Assembly (NCBI RefSeq): GCF_048773025.1
Contig: NC_133539.1
Span: 30,515,001 to 30,579,000 of the forward strand
From: Camelus bactrianus
Taxonomy: Eukaryota; Chordata; Mammalia; Artiodactyla; Camelidae
DNA length: 64,000 bases
Direction of reading: 5' to 3'
Below the pieces are notes generated by a model. The model was not told the origin of the DNA, made no database searches, and worked only from the letters and a program-made list of their open reading frames with translations. The translations under genes were made by a program, and so were the position numbers. Every line of letters begins with the position of its first letter. The first letter of the stretch is position 1. Shown here in pieces: positions 11,960-24,712 of the stretch.

Positions 11960-13950
11960 ACTGTGACTTATTCTATTTTCTGTCATCCATTGGTATAATC
12001 ATGGTTCATTAACCCCCATGCATTTATTTAATGTCCATTCACTACAATTTCTACAAGAAAATTATAGCAATTCCATATATATTTCTTATCTCTCAATTAT
12101 CTTATTTCTTAATGCATTTTACTACATACACTTCCTGCATATTTCACTTTCTGCAGGCATCCCACTACACTATATTTTGTTAGATGGGCAATAGTTACTA
12201 AACATTGATGTGGAATTCATTCCACGTTGAGTTTCATTTAATTCATCTGTGTGTGTGTGTGTGTGATTGGTGGTTGTTCATTGTTTTTATTTGTTCTGTT
12301 CATTGAAGTTTTATTCTTTGTACTTGTTCTCTCGTTAATGATTGGCTGGCTTTTCTCCCTGCTTCACCACTATCTGCCATCAAAGAAAGTGACTAGATTT
12401 AGCTTAGTCAATATGTACTGCAAGATTGCAGTTGATTATAGCAAAGGAAACTTATCTATGTGTTTGGGTTTGTTAGCCATAATTTTTTGGTCAGTGGCTA
12501 CTTCTTACTCATTGTTAATTTCTACAGGAAGAAAGGGCTAAATAACTCTTTCAGTAATAATAATATTATTATTAAAAATATCACCACTATTCTTATAATT
12601 ATTAGTCTCTTAAGGTAATAAATAAACCAAAGAATGAATCTTCCCTTTTTTGATACTTCTTGGTTCCTCCCTTAACAACACACATGTTATTAAGAAGAAT
12701 GCATTATTTAAGCATTGTGAATTTTTTGAAATATTGTTCTTGGAAAAGAATGAGGAATATGTTGGATAAGGGACATTTTAGAGAGGTGAAGAAAAGCTTA
12801 AAAATACTTGCAATCATCATTAGTTAAGAACACCTAAATTTGGTGGTAAGACTCATAATGGGAAATAAGGGATGAATTCAAGATATGTCTTAAAGAAAAT
12901 ATTCTTCAAAAACTGGTGCTGGGAAATAAATTAAGCTTACAGAAAATAATTTAGAGGACTCACATTTGCTGCATAAAGCAAGATAGCAATGTAATCCAGC
13001 CTGACCCTAGGGGGTCTTCCCAGGACAGACTCCTCCCCCTCATGTTCCCTGCCTGCTTCTTGTTTATAGAAAAGCTGTAGTCTCCCAGATCTCCCTTGAA
13101 TCACAAAAACTTGGCTCAAGAACTAACGATTGAAAGGATTTGGAAATTTAGTGACAAAAATAACAGTTTGCCAGGAGAACTGGTAACAATTTAAACAATA
13201 AATCAGCCCTGTGGCAATCACAGAATCTTTAATTCTTCCCTGAATTGCATAGATAACAGTATCCAGTGCATACTCCTGAGTTATTTTACAGATAGTAAAA
13301 TCCCCACCAAATGAAAGAAGCTAACTCAATGATGGCCATGAGCACGTAGCCCCTAGACCACCTGGAGAAGAATATTGATTTCCCTATAATCTTGATAATT
13401 CTAGATATTATTTATTGAAGATGATCATTTTTAAGTTTTGCATATGTAAACATATCACATTGCTTTGCATTTTTTTGTGTGTCTAGGAATTCAAAGATTT
13501 CTTTTTTTGGCTATGTGTTGTTTAAAGTGTATTTCATCTTTATACATTATATTGTCATCCTCCCAAATTTTGTGAGTTATTTATATATTTCCAATTGACT
13601 AAAAATATGATGATTTACATGGTAATCTTTGGTATTATACATATATATTTTAAAACAGTTTTTAAGATTTGCCTACCACTTTTATTTATGTGTGTTATAA
13701 CGTAAGGATTATGAACATGAGCAATGAATTAAAATGGTGGTTGTGCATTTCCATATATTGCAGTTGTAAATTTAAATTTTGTTCTTACATATTTTAAAGG
13801 ACGCTTTATGCTAAAGTTCCTCATCATATTTACAACCACCTTCTGGATAGTTATATATCCAATGAACACATGGAGCTTTAACATTTATGTTTAAGCTCAT
13901 CCTTTAACCATAACATTATGATTAATGGTGTCCCTTTTATGACCATAAAA
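11960..13950. other. Unassigned sequence with a (GT)n tract
   Basis: No gene supported. The 96-codon plus-strand frame at 12251-12541 starts inside a GT microsatellite and is hydrophobic without any family resemblance; I regard it as chance. An ATT-rich run lies near 12557-12575. Confidence 0.5.
12247..12265 (+). repeat. (GT)n microsatellite
   Basis: Nine to ten uninterrupted TG units. Confidence 0.85.
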
Positions 13951-13954
13951 CTAC

Positions 13955-14110
13955 CTTCACACTCCCAGTCATCCAGGCTTGAAATCTGGAAATAATTATT
14001 TTGCTCACAATTCTCTCATCACTCAAATCCACCCTACTTCCCAGCCTTGCTTATTTCACCTTCACACTTTATATATTTAATGCATAATTTTATTTTGATT
14101 CCTGCTGATT
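13955..14110 (+). mobile_element. L2 LINE fragment (probable)
   Basis: CAGTCATCCAGGCTTGAAATCTGG followed by TCACAATTCTCTCATCACTCAAATCCACCC resembles the L2 reverse-transcriptase C-terminal region and its 'cttggagtcatccttgattcctc ... cacatccaatccatc' blocks. It is strongly diverged. It lies in the same orientation as the L2 piece at 14530-14880 with a MIR between them. Confidence 0.5.
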
Positions 14111-14207
14111 AAAACTCTCATTCAAGCTCATTGGAAATTCTATCTTGAACAATTATGTTTATTTCCAAATTGTTTGTCTTACTTTTTTTTTCTCTTTATT
14201 CACCTTG

Positions 14208-14460
14208 ATAACAGCTGGTATTTATCATGTATTTAAGCACAATGCCACGTGCTTATGTGTGTTCCCTCATTTAATGCTTACAACTTCACAAGAGAGGTAC
14301 TGTATTTTACCATCTTTTATGTGCAGTTCAGTGTTAAACCACTTGCAGAGCAGAGAGATAAAAGGCTTTCCCAATCTCAGAGAGAAAGGGAATATTGCTG
14401 CTGGGATGGAAGCCCAGGAGTCCGACTGAGTCAACACTCTCAGACAAAACGCAGTCATGC
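14208..14460 (+). repeat. MIR, nearly complete
   Basis: Core blocks appear in consensus order: AGCTGGTATTTATCATGTATTTAAGCACAATGCCACGTGCTTATG, CCCTCATTTAATGCTTACAAC, AGAGAGGTACTGTATTTTACCATC, CACTTGCAGAGCAGAGAGATAAAAGG, CTTTCCCAATCTCAGAG, GGGATGGAAGCCCAGGAGTCC. The overlapping reading frames on both strands at 14145-14485 are shadows of this SINE. Confidence 0.8.
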
Positions 14461-14529
14461 CAGTTTACAGTATTTTCCAGATTAATCTTCTTCAGATAGT
14501 CTTCCTACATTGACAGTGTTCAGGTTAAA

Positions 14530-14880
14530 AGCAGTCAGTGGTATCTTACTGCCTAGAGATAAAGTTGTAGCCCTAAGCCTGGTTTTTATCCTGATTCTCC
14601 CTTTCCTGTAATATGTCCCTGGATAATTTGAAAACATGCTTCACACCCCCTTCTATGGCTTTGCTAATGCTATTCTCTCCAAATTCACTTGTTTCATGGA
14701 CAAATAGTTGAAATCCTCTACCCTCAACTTCTAGCCCTTCTTTCCTCTTCTGAGACCACTTCTTTCTGCCTTTGCCATTTATATACTGGTATGTGCTCTT
14801 TTCTTTCCTACCGTGATAGACTGTTAGTGCCTCCAGGCAGACACAGTATCATTTATTTTTGAACTCTCAATGTACAGCAT
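14530..14880 (+). mobile_element. L2 LINE 3' region
   Basis: TCTTACTGCCTAGAGATAAAG, ATGGCTTTGCTAATGC, TTTCCTCTTCTGAGACCACTTC, TTTCTGCCTTTGCC, AGACTGTTAGTGCCTCCAGGCAGACACAGTATC and ATTTATTTTTGAACTCTCAATGTACAGC follow the end of L2, including the degraded 'tagaatgtaagctccatgagggcaggga' block. Diverged, no tail. Confidence 0.6.
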
Positions 14881-14884
14881 CTTG

Positions 14885-16640
14885 TGAAGAGAAAGTAATT
14901 GATGATTATTGGTTCTATAACAAAATGCTTTTTAAAGTTATAAATAATACGATGCATTTATTTAAAGTGAATGTTAACAACAAAATCCAAAGCATGTTTT
15001 TTTGTAGAATGTTCCTAATTTTGGGAGTTAACAAGTGGTTGAATTTATACATTCTTAAAGGCAAAAATGTTAGGCACTTTGATATTTTTATAATCTCTAT
15101 GAAATCAAAATGATTATTTAAATTAATAGTATTTGCTAATTAAAAATGAAAGGAATCCAGCCTAAATTTAATTTACAATATTCCCCTAAACCCATGGCTT
15201 TTTTATATCACCCTTAACCTACTGTGATTTAACTTTAAAACAACCATGCAAATTTAATTATGCATTGGCTCCTAAGGGATGCACTCATATATCAGTTTTC
15301 ATCTCTCGTGGACAGATCATTTGCAGTTAAGTTACAAACCACTGAAAATCAATTTTTAATGGAAATACTCGTACAACCTTAGCTGCAAAAGAGCAAAAAT
15401 TCAGGTATAATACCAAGTGGCAGGTTATTAACTATAACTTCAATTTCATGTTCTTTTGACACAAGACTATGTCAGCCATAAATAAGTGTGCGTTTGCTAT
15501 ACAAGTCACACTTACCAGAAGGTTATTCATCAAAGAAATTTGAGTAGGTCCAGCACTGAGCCCACAGGGACCCTGGTGGAAATTCTGAGCTGCTTAGTAA
15601 GAAGGTGCTGAACCAAAACAATTGTGCTGAAATGATGTTAAAGGTCTAAATGAAAACCAGAGAAGCAAGGACGCATAGAGTTAAGTCTAAACTCCATCAT
15701 TAACCATACCAGCTGACTTAGAAAGGCTTTTAGGTATAGTGTATAAATGATCTCAAAATCAGACTACACTGGAACAGTATTTCTGCAGTGAAATATACTC
15801 ATTCATTCTTTGCCTCTATTTCTATAGTTTCAAATTATTTTTTAAATATTCACTTATTTACTTTCATAAACTGATATTTAAATAAATATAACCCATTATT
15901 AATCAGAAGCTAATAATGACAGTTGCAAATAATATAGTTTTTCCTCTCATGAATTGAACAGTCCGTATCCCTTATCCAAGTAAAGTCCTGTCAAAGTCCA
16001 GTATATGAACTCAGACACTACAGAGTTACCTAGAATGGAAAATTACCCTAAGGTCTATAAGTAAAGTTTATTAAAACTATGAGGCTTAATATTTTTTTGA
16101 AAAAAAATCTGCCACCAATGCAGTGATTTAATTATAAATTTTACTATTACTCATTGACAATCTGCTCTGTAAATGGACTCTTTTAAAATTACTAGGTTTT
16201 AGTACTAATTTAGATGATTTGCATGGAACATAGCAGTTGATTGTTCAGAAAAATTACAGCAATTTAGAATAATAATAATATTGAAGAAATAAAAATGAAC
16301 TGATAATCTCAAAATATTCACTCTATGATACAGGAATTTTGAATTATATATTGCTCTTGTTGAATTCCTTTTTAGTTCTGCATTTTACAGTACTTTTTAA
16401 AAAATACTAAGTTATAATTTAGTCAATTACAGTGAAACACAGATGATAAAACATTTCTGAAGAAGTTTTATTTTTTGTTTGAGTGATACCTAATTCTGTT
16501 TAAAAATGAAGGAACTTTTTGGTTTTACAATGAAAAATACAAGAGTCATATTTTCACCAAGGCCTCGAGAATAGGTTTTAAATTTACCCAAATTTAAATT
16601 TATGTTTGAAGTTCCGTACACTGGAAATTTGTAAATCTTG
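14885..16640. other. Unassigned sequence, no gene seen
   Basis: AT-rich. The 84-codon plus-strand frame at 14859-15113 has no domain and begins inside the L2 relic. No repeat family recognised. Confidence 0.5.
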
Positions 16641-16649
16641 ACTTAGAAG

Positions 16650-16780
16650 TTGACTTGCTAGAATATAAGCTTCATAGTGGAAAGGCTTTTTTGTTTTTGT
16701 TTACTGCTCTAAGCTTAGAACCTAGAACTGTTCCTGGCACATAAAAATAGCCTTATTAGTATTTATTGAATGAAAGCTAC
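16650..16780 (+). mobile_element. L2 LINE 3' end
   Basis: The ordered blocks CTAGAATATAAGCTTCATAG, TTTTTGTTTACTGCTCTAAGC, TTAGAACCTAGAACTGTTCCTGGCACATA and TTTATTGAATGAAAG correspond to the well-known L2 3' terminus. Confidence 0.85.
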
Positions 16781-16784
16781 TTTC

Positions 16785-18185
16785 CAATATCAACTACTGT
16801 TCTTTCACAATAAAGTATGTTTGAAAATTCAGTCTTGTCCACGTTACCCAGAGGAAAACCTGAACTATTTAATCTTACTGACACATTTCTAACTAGAACT
16901 TCCAGTTGCTTGAGGCTCAAGTTGAAATCCCTTGCTTTCTAGTATAATGTGAGTTTAATCTTTACTGCCAAGTTTGCTCTAGCCTGAACATGAACTATTT
17001 TTGCAGCATTTATCATCAGAGACCCCAACTCTTTTATGAAAAGCAATATACTGTGTCTAACTATAAAATGAGTATCGGTATTTATTAGCTGTTTTAGAGT
17101 ACATTTTGAACTTAAAACAATTTAAGAAGTAGAGACATTTTCTTTCAGTAAATTTTTTTTCAGTAACTAAAAAGATATGCTTTTCAACCAAAAAAAAAAA
17201 AATGCTTAAATGGAAACAAAGTTATTCTTATAAAACAATAGCAATCTTCAAAACATTTTTTTAGAAGCTGCAAATTTACTTTTGATAACATAAAGGACAA
17301 AAAGGGCCAGTACTAAACAAACTAATGATATTTCTATTATTGCTGTTAATATTGTTTCATTGTTGCCTCACTTCTAAACTCCTTTACCCACCTTATTTAA
17401 GCTCCTTCTTGCTCAACAAATAGTGCTCTTTTGTTCTCTCCAGGCTTCTACTTTGTTCTGGGGTATAAATTTTTAGAATGACTTACAATGCTTTGACTTC
17501 CAGTTTACTTCTTATATACAAAAAAAAAAAAAAGCCTTAAACAAAAGAATAATAAAACCCTAAAACTCAAGTGTCAATATAGACTGTCAAAAAAAAAAAA
17601 AACTGTTGAATAAATTGCTTTCCAGAATTATTAGATACTAATACCAAATCAACAGCTTATGTAATATCTACATATGCAACCAGCTTTGAACATGAGTTCA
17701 CAGTGTTTTCTTCTCTGGTGATTCATTGTCCATTGCAACAGTAACCAATAATAGCAGAGAAAAAGCAAGACAAAATGATCTGGCTTTTAAAAACCAAGTG
17801 GGAAAAGAAATAAAACGAAAATGTAGTTCTGTCATTTAAAATTAATTGTCATAAAATTATTTCAGGTGTTACTGTTACACTAAAAGTGGCATTTATTTAC
17901 TTAGTCACTACTTTCATTGAAGGAAATGTCTCAACTGGAATCATTCTTAACCGTCAAGTGCAGTGGGGGAAGAGACCCCCTCCAGGTGTGTTGGGGAGCA
18001 GTATGTGGGTTTATCAGTATCTGAGATGTTGGGATTACGTAGCATGCATCATTTTAAAAAAGCATATTCAATAATATAAATGTTATATCTATATGAAAGT
18101 CTAAAATGATAGAAAGCAAATCTAAACATGGCTCAAAACCATGTTTTATAAACTTTCTTGGGCCACTGTCCTTAGGACCTGGGTC
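16785..18185. other. Unassigned sequence with poly(A) runs
   Basis: No gene. Poly(A) runs of 12-14 bases lie at about 17189-17201, 17520-17533 and 17590-17602, none preceded by a recognisable SINE or LINE body. The segment at 17900-18055 is slightly GC-richer and I could not classify it. Confidence 0.5.
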
Positions 18186-18189
18186 AGTT

Positions 18190-18600
18190 TGAATCCTCTG
18201 AGCAGCACACACCAAGTGAGATTCAATATGCTAGAGATTTATGGTGAAATGCCTGCAAAAACTAAGGGTAGGGAGAAGTTGTAGGCAGCGTAGGTAGGAA
18301 GAGTCTCAGATGACTGCAGCTCTGAGCTCATTTGTGGCCAGGCTGTTGTGAACATCGCTGGAGGAGTCCCACAGCCTTCAATAAGGGCCAACATTAGCAC
18401 GTCTGCAGTGCTTGATGCTTTGCTGGGAGTAGCCTGCTGGAAGCACAGTCTTGTCATGAATGCATGTACGAATCTGGAGGCGACAGCCATGAGCAGAGGT
18501 ATGGATCTAGAGAGGAGACAGCCGTGCTCCCTGTAACTTGTTCTCCTGAAGGAGCTAGGCAGCATATTTTGTCACTACACAGGACCTGACGAGGAAGGGA
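18190..18600 (-). mobile_element. Unclassified repeat, possibly an LTR fragment
   Basis: Compared with its AT-rich neighbours this block is GC-richer and bounded. Read on the minus strand it ends with an AATAAA-like segment (ACCATAAATCTCTAGCA) followed by a TTGGTGTGTGCTGCTC stretch, which is the usual look of an LTR 3' part. The 108-codon minus-strand frame here shows no retroviral or host domain. Family not recognised; a non-LTR origin is possible. Treated as an old fossil. Confidence 0.3.
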
Positions 18601-18799
18601 CACAAAGGGACTTTGTCTTGATTGTTCTGGTTGGTATGGACCATTATAAGTTTTTAAAAATGCATCAAAATACACACTTAAGTTAGATGCACTCTAGAAT
18701 GTATATTATTTTTAAACATTTTTAAAGTAGACACGGATTACCATTTTTTTTTAATTTTTGCAGTGAATACTTATTTACCACATTATGTTAGTTTTTGTC

Positions 18800-19260
18800 T
18801 ATCATAATTTTTTAAATCATCACTCTTTCTTGTATTAATTTTCTTCTTTCTGAAGTTTGTATTATAGTGATTTTCTTGGTAAAGGCCTATGAGGAGTAAC
18901 ATTATAATTTTGGTCTTAAAAAAAGGCTATAATTCCTCTCATTCTTGAATGGCTGTTAAAATGGGAATCAAATTCTAGATTGACAGTTATTTTGAATATA
19001 TTATTTTGAATGCATTATTCTATCATTTCTGGAATCTATTGTTATAAATGAGAAATCTCTCATTCTTTCAGTATTTTTAAAGAAGTCTTTACTTTTTTTT
19101 TGGTTTTTAATATTCTATAATTTCAGTCTGATGCATCTCAGGTGAAATTGTTTTTGTATTTCCAGCTTGGAACTTGGTGTAATCTTTTAATTTGAAAACT
19201 CAAATCTTTCCCCTTTTCGAGACAGTGCTCAGACTTTATTTCTATGAAGATTTTCTTCTT
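18800..19260 (-). mobile_element. L1/HAL1 ORF1 relic, antisense
   Basis: The plus strand carries the reverse complement of L1 ORF1 C-terminal sequence: ATTCTAGATTGACAGTTATTTTG, then a block ending ATGAGAAATCTC, then ATAATTTCAGTCTGATGCATCTCAGGTG, matching the order seen in the better preserved copies at 26.6-27.5 kb and 45.6-46.3 kb. Highly diverged with no open frame left. Confidence 0.55.
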
Positions 19261-19269
19261 CCCATTCTA

Positions 19270-22200
19270 TATATTTCCTAACAGTCAGCATTCTTAATTG
19301 CAAGCAAAACCAGTAAGCTACCTGACTTAAGTAGAAAACAAATCCTGACTCTAGGAGACAGAAGAATGGAAATCAGTAAATGAATATAATCACAGGGAGG
19401 CAAAGCAACCAGTGCAGACAAGAGCATGCCACAAAGGGAGCCCAGAGAGAACACTGCCACCATTGCTGAGCATAACGTCTGGCAACTGCATGGTCGCCGC
19501 CAGTAATCCTGGACGTTAGATACTGGCTTTACGACCACTTCTGCTGGATTCTAGAGGCTGGATATTGCTGTGCCTGTCTGAAAAGATGCTTCATTGTTCC
19601 TTCTTAATGGAAACATATACCCCATATTGTCCAAGGTGAATATGTCTGGCCATGTCTAAGAGGTGCAAGGTATATCCATGCCGTAACTTCAAGAAAGGAT
19701 AAGAAAGTAGTTACCTGTCCTTTTTCGTGTTGATAGTGGAATATAGAATTTACGTACAACAGATTCCAGTAGTGTGGAAAATTTCTTAATGAAAAGTAGT
19801 TTCAGATCTTCAGGTCCCTGAGTAATAAAAGAGTCACTATAATTCAACACTTTAGAAATTTTTCTTCCAGAAATATTTAAAATATAATATACCATTACCT
19901 AGTACCAACAAAAATGCACTCTCTTTCCTCAACTTTAAAGGTTATCAGTTATTTCCAAGCCAATTCTCCATTCTCCCTCACATCACTTTAGGATCTTATG
20001 TTACTATATTGTTATCTATGAACTAAAATGTAAATTTATCCACCACCTAAGTTTTGTAAAAATTAGTGGAGATAACAGAGAATATTTTAATATAAATGTA
20101 AAAATTTTTAAATAGTAGTAACACACCATAGATAAAAATTACAGATAGCTAACCCATGTTGTCCTTACTACTTTTTTTCTCTAGGCAACAGTGAATATTT
20201 ATTAACTCAATTCCCTTCACTTCATTTCTCCATAATTTTACCTTCTGGTTTATGTTATTCTCCCCAATTTTACTCCAGTATTAATTTTGAGCAATTTCAA
20301 TATATGCCTTCATGGTAAATGCAATGCCTTGGCTTCTCAGTTGTTTGAAACACTCTTGATTAATGATCGTGCCCTGCAATTGCTCTAATATCCATCAGCC
20401 ACTCAATCCCATGGTCATACTGTAGACCTTGGAATTACCGATATCCATACACCTTTCATAATCTCAGTTACAAGCATTCTACTCCCCAAACACCATCTAT
20501 TATTTCTTGATCACTTTCTCTATAGCAAACCTATCTCAACTACTTTCCTGCACAAGGAGCTACAACATAGCTCCAGATCAGTTGCTCTGGTAACTTGAAT
20601 CTCAGGGTAAGGACAAGTGGTTAAGACTTTGCCAACCCACTGATGTGTATGCAGGTACTCTCTGTTGTTTTGATATCTGCTAAGCAAATTCCCACTCTAG
20701 GGTCATTGCACTAATTGCAAAAGTTAGTAAGATATTATTTTGTGATGTTTAAAATAATTGACATTTGGGGTGTTATTTGCTACACTGCATAGCCAAGGCT
20801 ATTTTGACTGAAAAATGAATCACCTCCTAGAAGTGAAATGTGATGTAGAAAAACAAAAATCTTAACACATGTGGCTGTGGTTAAAGGCCTGGTGACAGAC
20901 TGTGAAGATATTAGAGGCTTATAGGATGTTAGTCAGTAGTTAAATATTTGACTTAATGAAATGTAGCTTTAGGTGCAGATTTTAAAAAGGAGAATGTTAA
21001 TAGTGTGGATTGCTTACTCTTGGCACTGACCAGAGAGAGAGAACTTCAGAAGATTAGCTCATTCACTACTAAGTAGAAAGGGAACAAGCACACTAAGAAG
21101 TGACCATTTTTCCCTCCCTCCCCTCCCACCCCTCCCTCGACTGGAAAAAGATAAAACTGTAAAGGCCTTTTTGTAAAGATCAAAGCAAGGTATGGACTTC
21201 ACACTTATTATGAAATACAATGACCTGCGTATTTTCAAAGCATATATGAAGATCAGGTTTGACATATGTACACAATCCAAGAAACCACTGCCGCAAACAA
21301 GAATAGGAACAGGGCCACCACCCTGTAAAGTTTCCTTGTGCTTTTTGTAATCCAGCCCTCCTCTGCTGCCTCGCCAGGCAACTGCTGACCTGCTTTCTGT
21401 CACTTTTAAAACCAGTGAATGGATTAAAGTGTCTCAGAGCAAAGATCAAGTTAAGAATGTAGAGCCTACTTGAATTTATATCCTTTCAAATGTACAAAAT
21501 GCCTCAGGGAAAAAAGAATAAGTATGTGACTTTCCCACTAAATCGTAAGAGTTTCAAGATAACTGGAAAGAAACAGAGAAAAAGATACATGAGTTAGCAA
21601 TCAAAGAAATATAGGAGTGTGAGATCTGTATCTCAAAATTAATACTGTGTATTGTTTCTGGCATATTGAATATATCTGAATTAGAGAATGATAATACTTT
21701 TGGAGTTTTGAAAGCATTGTGCTCTCAAAAGAAGCAGTAACCTGGACAGTGAAGCCAAAAATGACCCCTTGTGGCCCTAACCTTGGATGTCCAGAGAGCA
21801 GGCTGACTATTCTGCTGTCAAGGAGAGCTTGGTCTCCTCCAATGTCCAGAAGCAAATTCAAAGATTAACAAACGATCATTCCCACCCGCAGGATAATGAA
21901 CCCTCCCACCATCTGTCCTGTTAAGTTTTTTTAAGTAACTGTGGTATGCCTCCGTATTTTATCCATGAATGTTTGACTGCCAGCCCCCTGGGGAAAAATA
22001 ATCCTGATTTGCCCTATTTGATTTCCCTGGTAGAAGTATCCCCACCATCGCCAGTTTCAAACCACCACTATGATGTTAACTGACTTACAGATTTCCTGAA
22101 AATTCAATAATTGGGACTTGCAAGGCAGTATATTGTGACACTAGCACATCATTGGCTGTGTCTTCTCCTCCTCTTGATGAAGGGGACTGCATACGGTGGC

Positions 22201-22530
22201 TATATTGTCCTTGTTTGACCGTTGTGTTTGGAATGTATGGAAGCATCGCTTGTCCTTTCCATTCATGGTCACAGGATCAGAGCTACCCCTAGATTGGGTA
22301 GCAAGACTACCGCACAGAACATATAGATCATGGACTTCGATGCCACAACTAGCTATAACTTCTAGGATTATTCCTTTGTGAGGAGGCAAGATTATGTAAC
22401 ATGGAGGAAAAGAGTGAGTTAAGTCTTGCGAGAACTGCAGACCACGCAGTGGTAGCTATTAATATTGCTTGCTGAATATTTCTGGCATCCATCATTTCAG
22501 GAACATAGTAGGAATGCAGGTCCTTGCCAC
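19270..22530. other. Unassigned sequence, no gene seen
   Basis: The segment 19280-19620 is somewhat GC-richer and resembles an old unclassified mammalian interspersed repeat. 20160-20590 is pyrimidine-rich on the plus strand and may be a decayed LINE (L2 or CR1 type). The minus-strand frames of 86-114 codons at 19278-19538, 21059-21449 and 21601-21861 show no domain or codon regularity, and the first of the 21-kb frames encodes a glycine/arginine run from a C-rich tract at about 21112-21138. Confidence 0.5.
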
Positions 22531-22534
22531 ATGC

Positions 22535-23000
22535 TTATTTTACCTCTCCAACTTCTGTTACTGTCCCCCTTGTCTCCTCACCCTCACCTGTCACACTGGC
22601 CTCCTTGTTCTTACTCATTGAATTGACTCAGTACAAAGTTCCTGCTTGAAACAAGGTTTTCCCAGTTATCCACCTAAATACCAGTCTCCATCAAATCTTT
22701 AATCAAATATGATCTCAGCGTGCACTCCCCTAACCATGCTATGTCCATGGTTTCTCTTACTTAGTTTTACTTATGTCCTGCATCCTACTTATCAGCTTAC
22801 AGTGTATTATATCACTTACTTTCTTATGATAGTCTTTGCTTATTTTTGCCTTGCTCCTAATGGGAATGTAAGTTCTACAAAGGAAAGACCTTTGATTCTT
22901 TATATTGTTTTTTTTTTTTTTTCTGTAATGTACCCCAAGCCTGAATTGTCTTTTACACGTAGTAGGGGCTTAATAAATATTTGCTGAATCCATAAATGAA
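22535..23000 (+). mobile_element. L2 LINE 3' end
   Basis: Blocks in L2 order: CACACTGGCCTCCTTGTTCTTAC, ATCAAATATGATCTCAGCG..., a TTATATCACTTACTTTCTTATGA segment, GGGAATGTAAGTTCTACAAAGG, then a CCTGAATTGTCTTTTACACGTAGTAGGGGCTTAATAAATATTTGCTGAATC ending. A run of about 16 Ts at 22907-22922 interrupts it. The 92-codon frame at 22709-22987 lies wholly inside this L2 and is not a gene. Confidence 0.88.
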
Positions 23001-23004
23001 TTTC

Positions 23005-24110
23005 ATGTGTGATTTAAAAACTGGGTCAAATATAGTCTTCTGTCACCAAATCCTGGGTTATGTTCCATTGTAGGGACCTGAAGATGAGGTACTTTGGGCC
23101 CTCAACAGTGGAGGTAGTTAGATCAGGCTTGGTGAGGTAAAGTCTCTTTTGATCAGTTACTGAATAGCCTCCTTTGTGTTGTCATGGTCATTTTGTTTAT
23201 TTGTCTCAAAAATCTCAGCAAGCATTGAGGCTTTAGGGGAAGTTGGATGACTGACATCCTTAGATAAATCATTTTATTCTCAGAAATATTACAAATCTGC
23301 TCCACACAGCAGGCATTTTATTTCAAAAAGGACAAAATCATTCTTTTGTTTCGCCATGCAAACTGCTAAATTGCTGCAGGTCTCTTCTGCAGACATGAAC
23401 TAGGTTGAAAATGCATTATACGTACCAGTGATATCACTGCAGGTTTCTCTTTCAATACTTCTTTCCCCTTTCACTTGAATGACCCTGAGGCTGTGAAACG
23501 ACTCAGATCTGGAATTTGGGTAAAATCATTTCCAAAGCCTTGGTGATTCAAACCTGCCATCTTTAATCACCGGACTCTAGAGTATTCTTTTGGCTATAGA
23601 AATTAAAGTAGGAACTTAAACCGGATATCCATATATTTTTGTCTTTGGGGCACTCTGGTCAATTTCCTCATATTAAGCCTCCTTATAGGTTAGACTATTT
23701 AATCATTATTTTAACCTTGCTGTCCAATATCTTAACTCTGTCAGATAAATGTTCTGTTATGTCTCTGCCACTATGGGATCAAGCCATTTCAATTGAACTA
23801 TCTTCCATTTCTAATGCCACATCTACTCATGTCCTTACCCTAGAAGAAACTACCACAACAACATGTTTAATTTTTTAAGCCTCAGTAGAAAGATAACTTT
23901 TTCAGTCTCTAAAGTGAACAGTAGTGAAATAGTTATGCTATATATTATAATCTATTCCAGTAATCGTTTATTGGTATTTGCCACCACATTCTAAGGATTC
24001 CATGAAAATTCAGCCTGTTTCATCTCCTCACATTGAGCCAACCAAATAAACACTTAGAACTACCTGCTTAGGTAAACACATTAAATCTAGACTGTCTGGT
24101 AAATGCATCT
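23005..24110. other. Unassigned sequence, no gene seen
   Basis: No gene. 23640-23870 has a pyrimidine-rich, LINE-like look on the plus strand, but I could not place it in a family. Confidence 0.5.
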
Positions 24111-24114
24111 GTAT

Positions 24115-24298
24115 CATGGTTCCTTAATCTGGGCACATTTGCCATTGGGGGCTAGAAATGCTTTATTGTACAATAAACCCTTGTTTATTGTAAGATATTG
24201 GCCTCTTCCCATCAGATGCCAAACAAACAAACAAACAAAATGCCTGGAGACTTTGCTAAATGTCTTCTTAAGGGAAAAATCACCTCAGAATAAGAATT
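24115..24298. mobile_element. MER20-like hAT (Charlie) non-autonomous element
   Basis: Blocks TGGTTCCTTAATCTGGGCACATTTGCCATT, TTTATTGTAAGATATTGGCCTC, CCATCAGATGCCAAA and GCCTGGAGACTTTGCTAAATGTC correspond to the order of a MER20-type element, in which the text runs 'ttctcaacc...gacattttggg ... ggatgtttagcagcatccctggcctctacccactagatgcca ... tgtctccagacattgccaaatgtc'. An (AAAC)n run at 24220-24240 sits in the middle. The family name is from memory; the hAT assignment is firmer. Confidence 0.7.
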
Positions 24299-24712
24299 AT
24301 TAGATGAAACCAATACATTCAACCAATAACTATTTTTTTACCCTGTGGTAAAGCATGGTCAGAATACATATCTACATATATTCTCCGTTAAAGTGCTAAT
24401 ATAAGTTAGTCATGTCTTGCAATTTTTTTGGTGGTCTATAGCTCCTCTGGCTTTATCGGCCCCCTGATGCATGCTGGGATATGACTCTAGCTGTAATCTG
24501 AGGGAAAACCAAAGTGGGGCTTGAGGTTTGGCTTTCTCTTGATATACAACTTCCTGAGGTAAGCCCTCCCCAAGCCATTAATCAAGGTAACAGATGTCTT
24601 ATTATCTATGGCAGGTAAGGAAGTTTTGGTTAGCAAGGGAAGTATAAATATTTATTTACTTTTTTATGTTATAATTTATCCAGTGACTTTTTAATATTAA
24701 TGAATATATATG

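Noticed and set aside
12251-12541. Hydrophobic 96-codon frame as a small membrane protein
   Set aside because: It starts inside a (GT)n microsatellite and its hydrophobicity follows from T-rich DNA. No promoter or homology support.
18239-18565. 108-codon minus-strand frame as a gene
   Set aside because: It lies in a block that looks like a repeat, and overlapping frames on both strands of similar length argue for composition, not selection.
21059-21449. Two overlapping minus-strand frames of 89 and 114 codons as a gene
   Set aside because: One frame contains a low-complexity Gly/Arg run from a C-rich tract, and neither shows a domain or extends with exons nearby.
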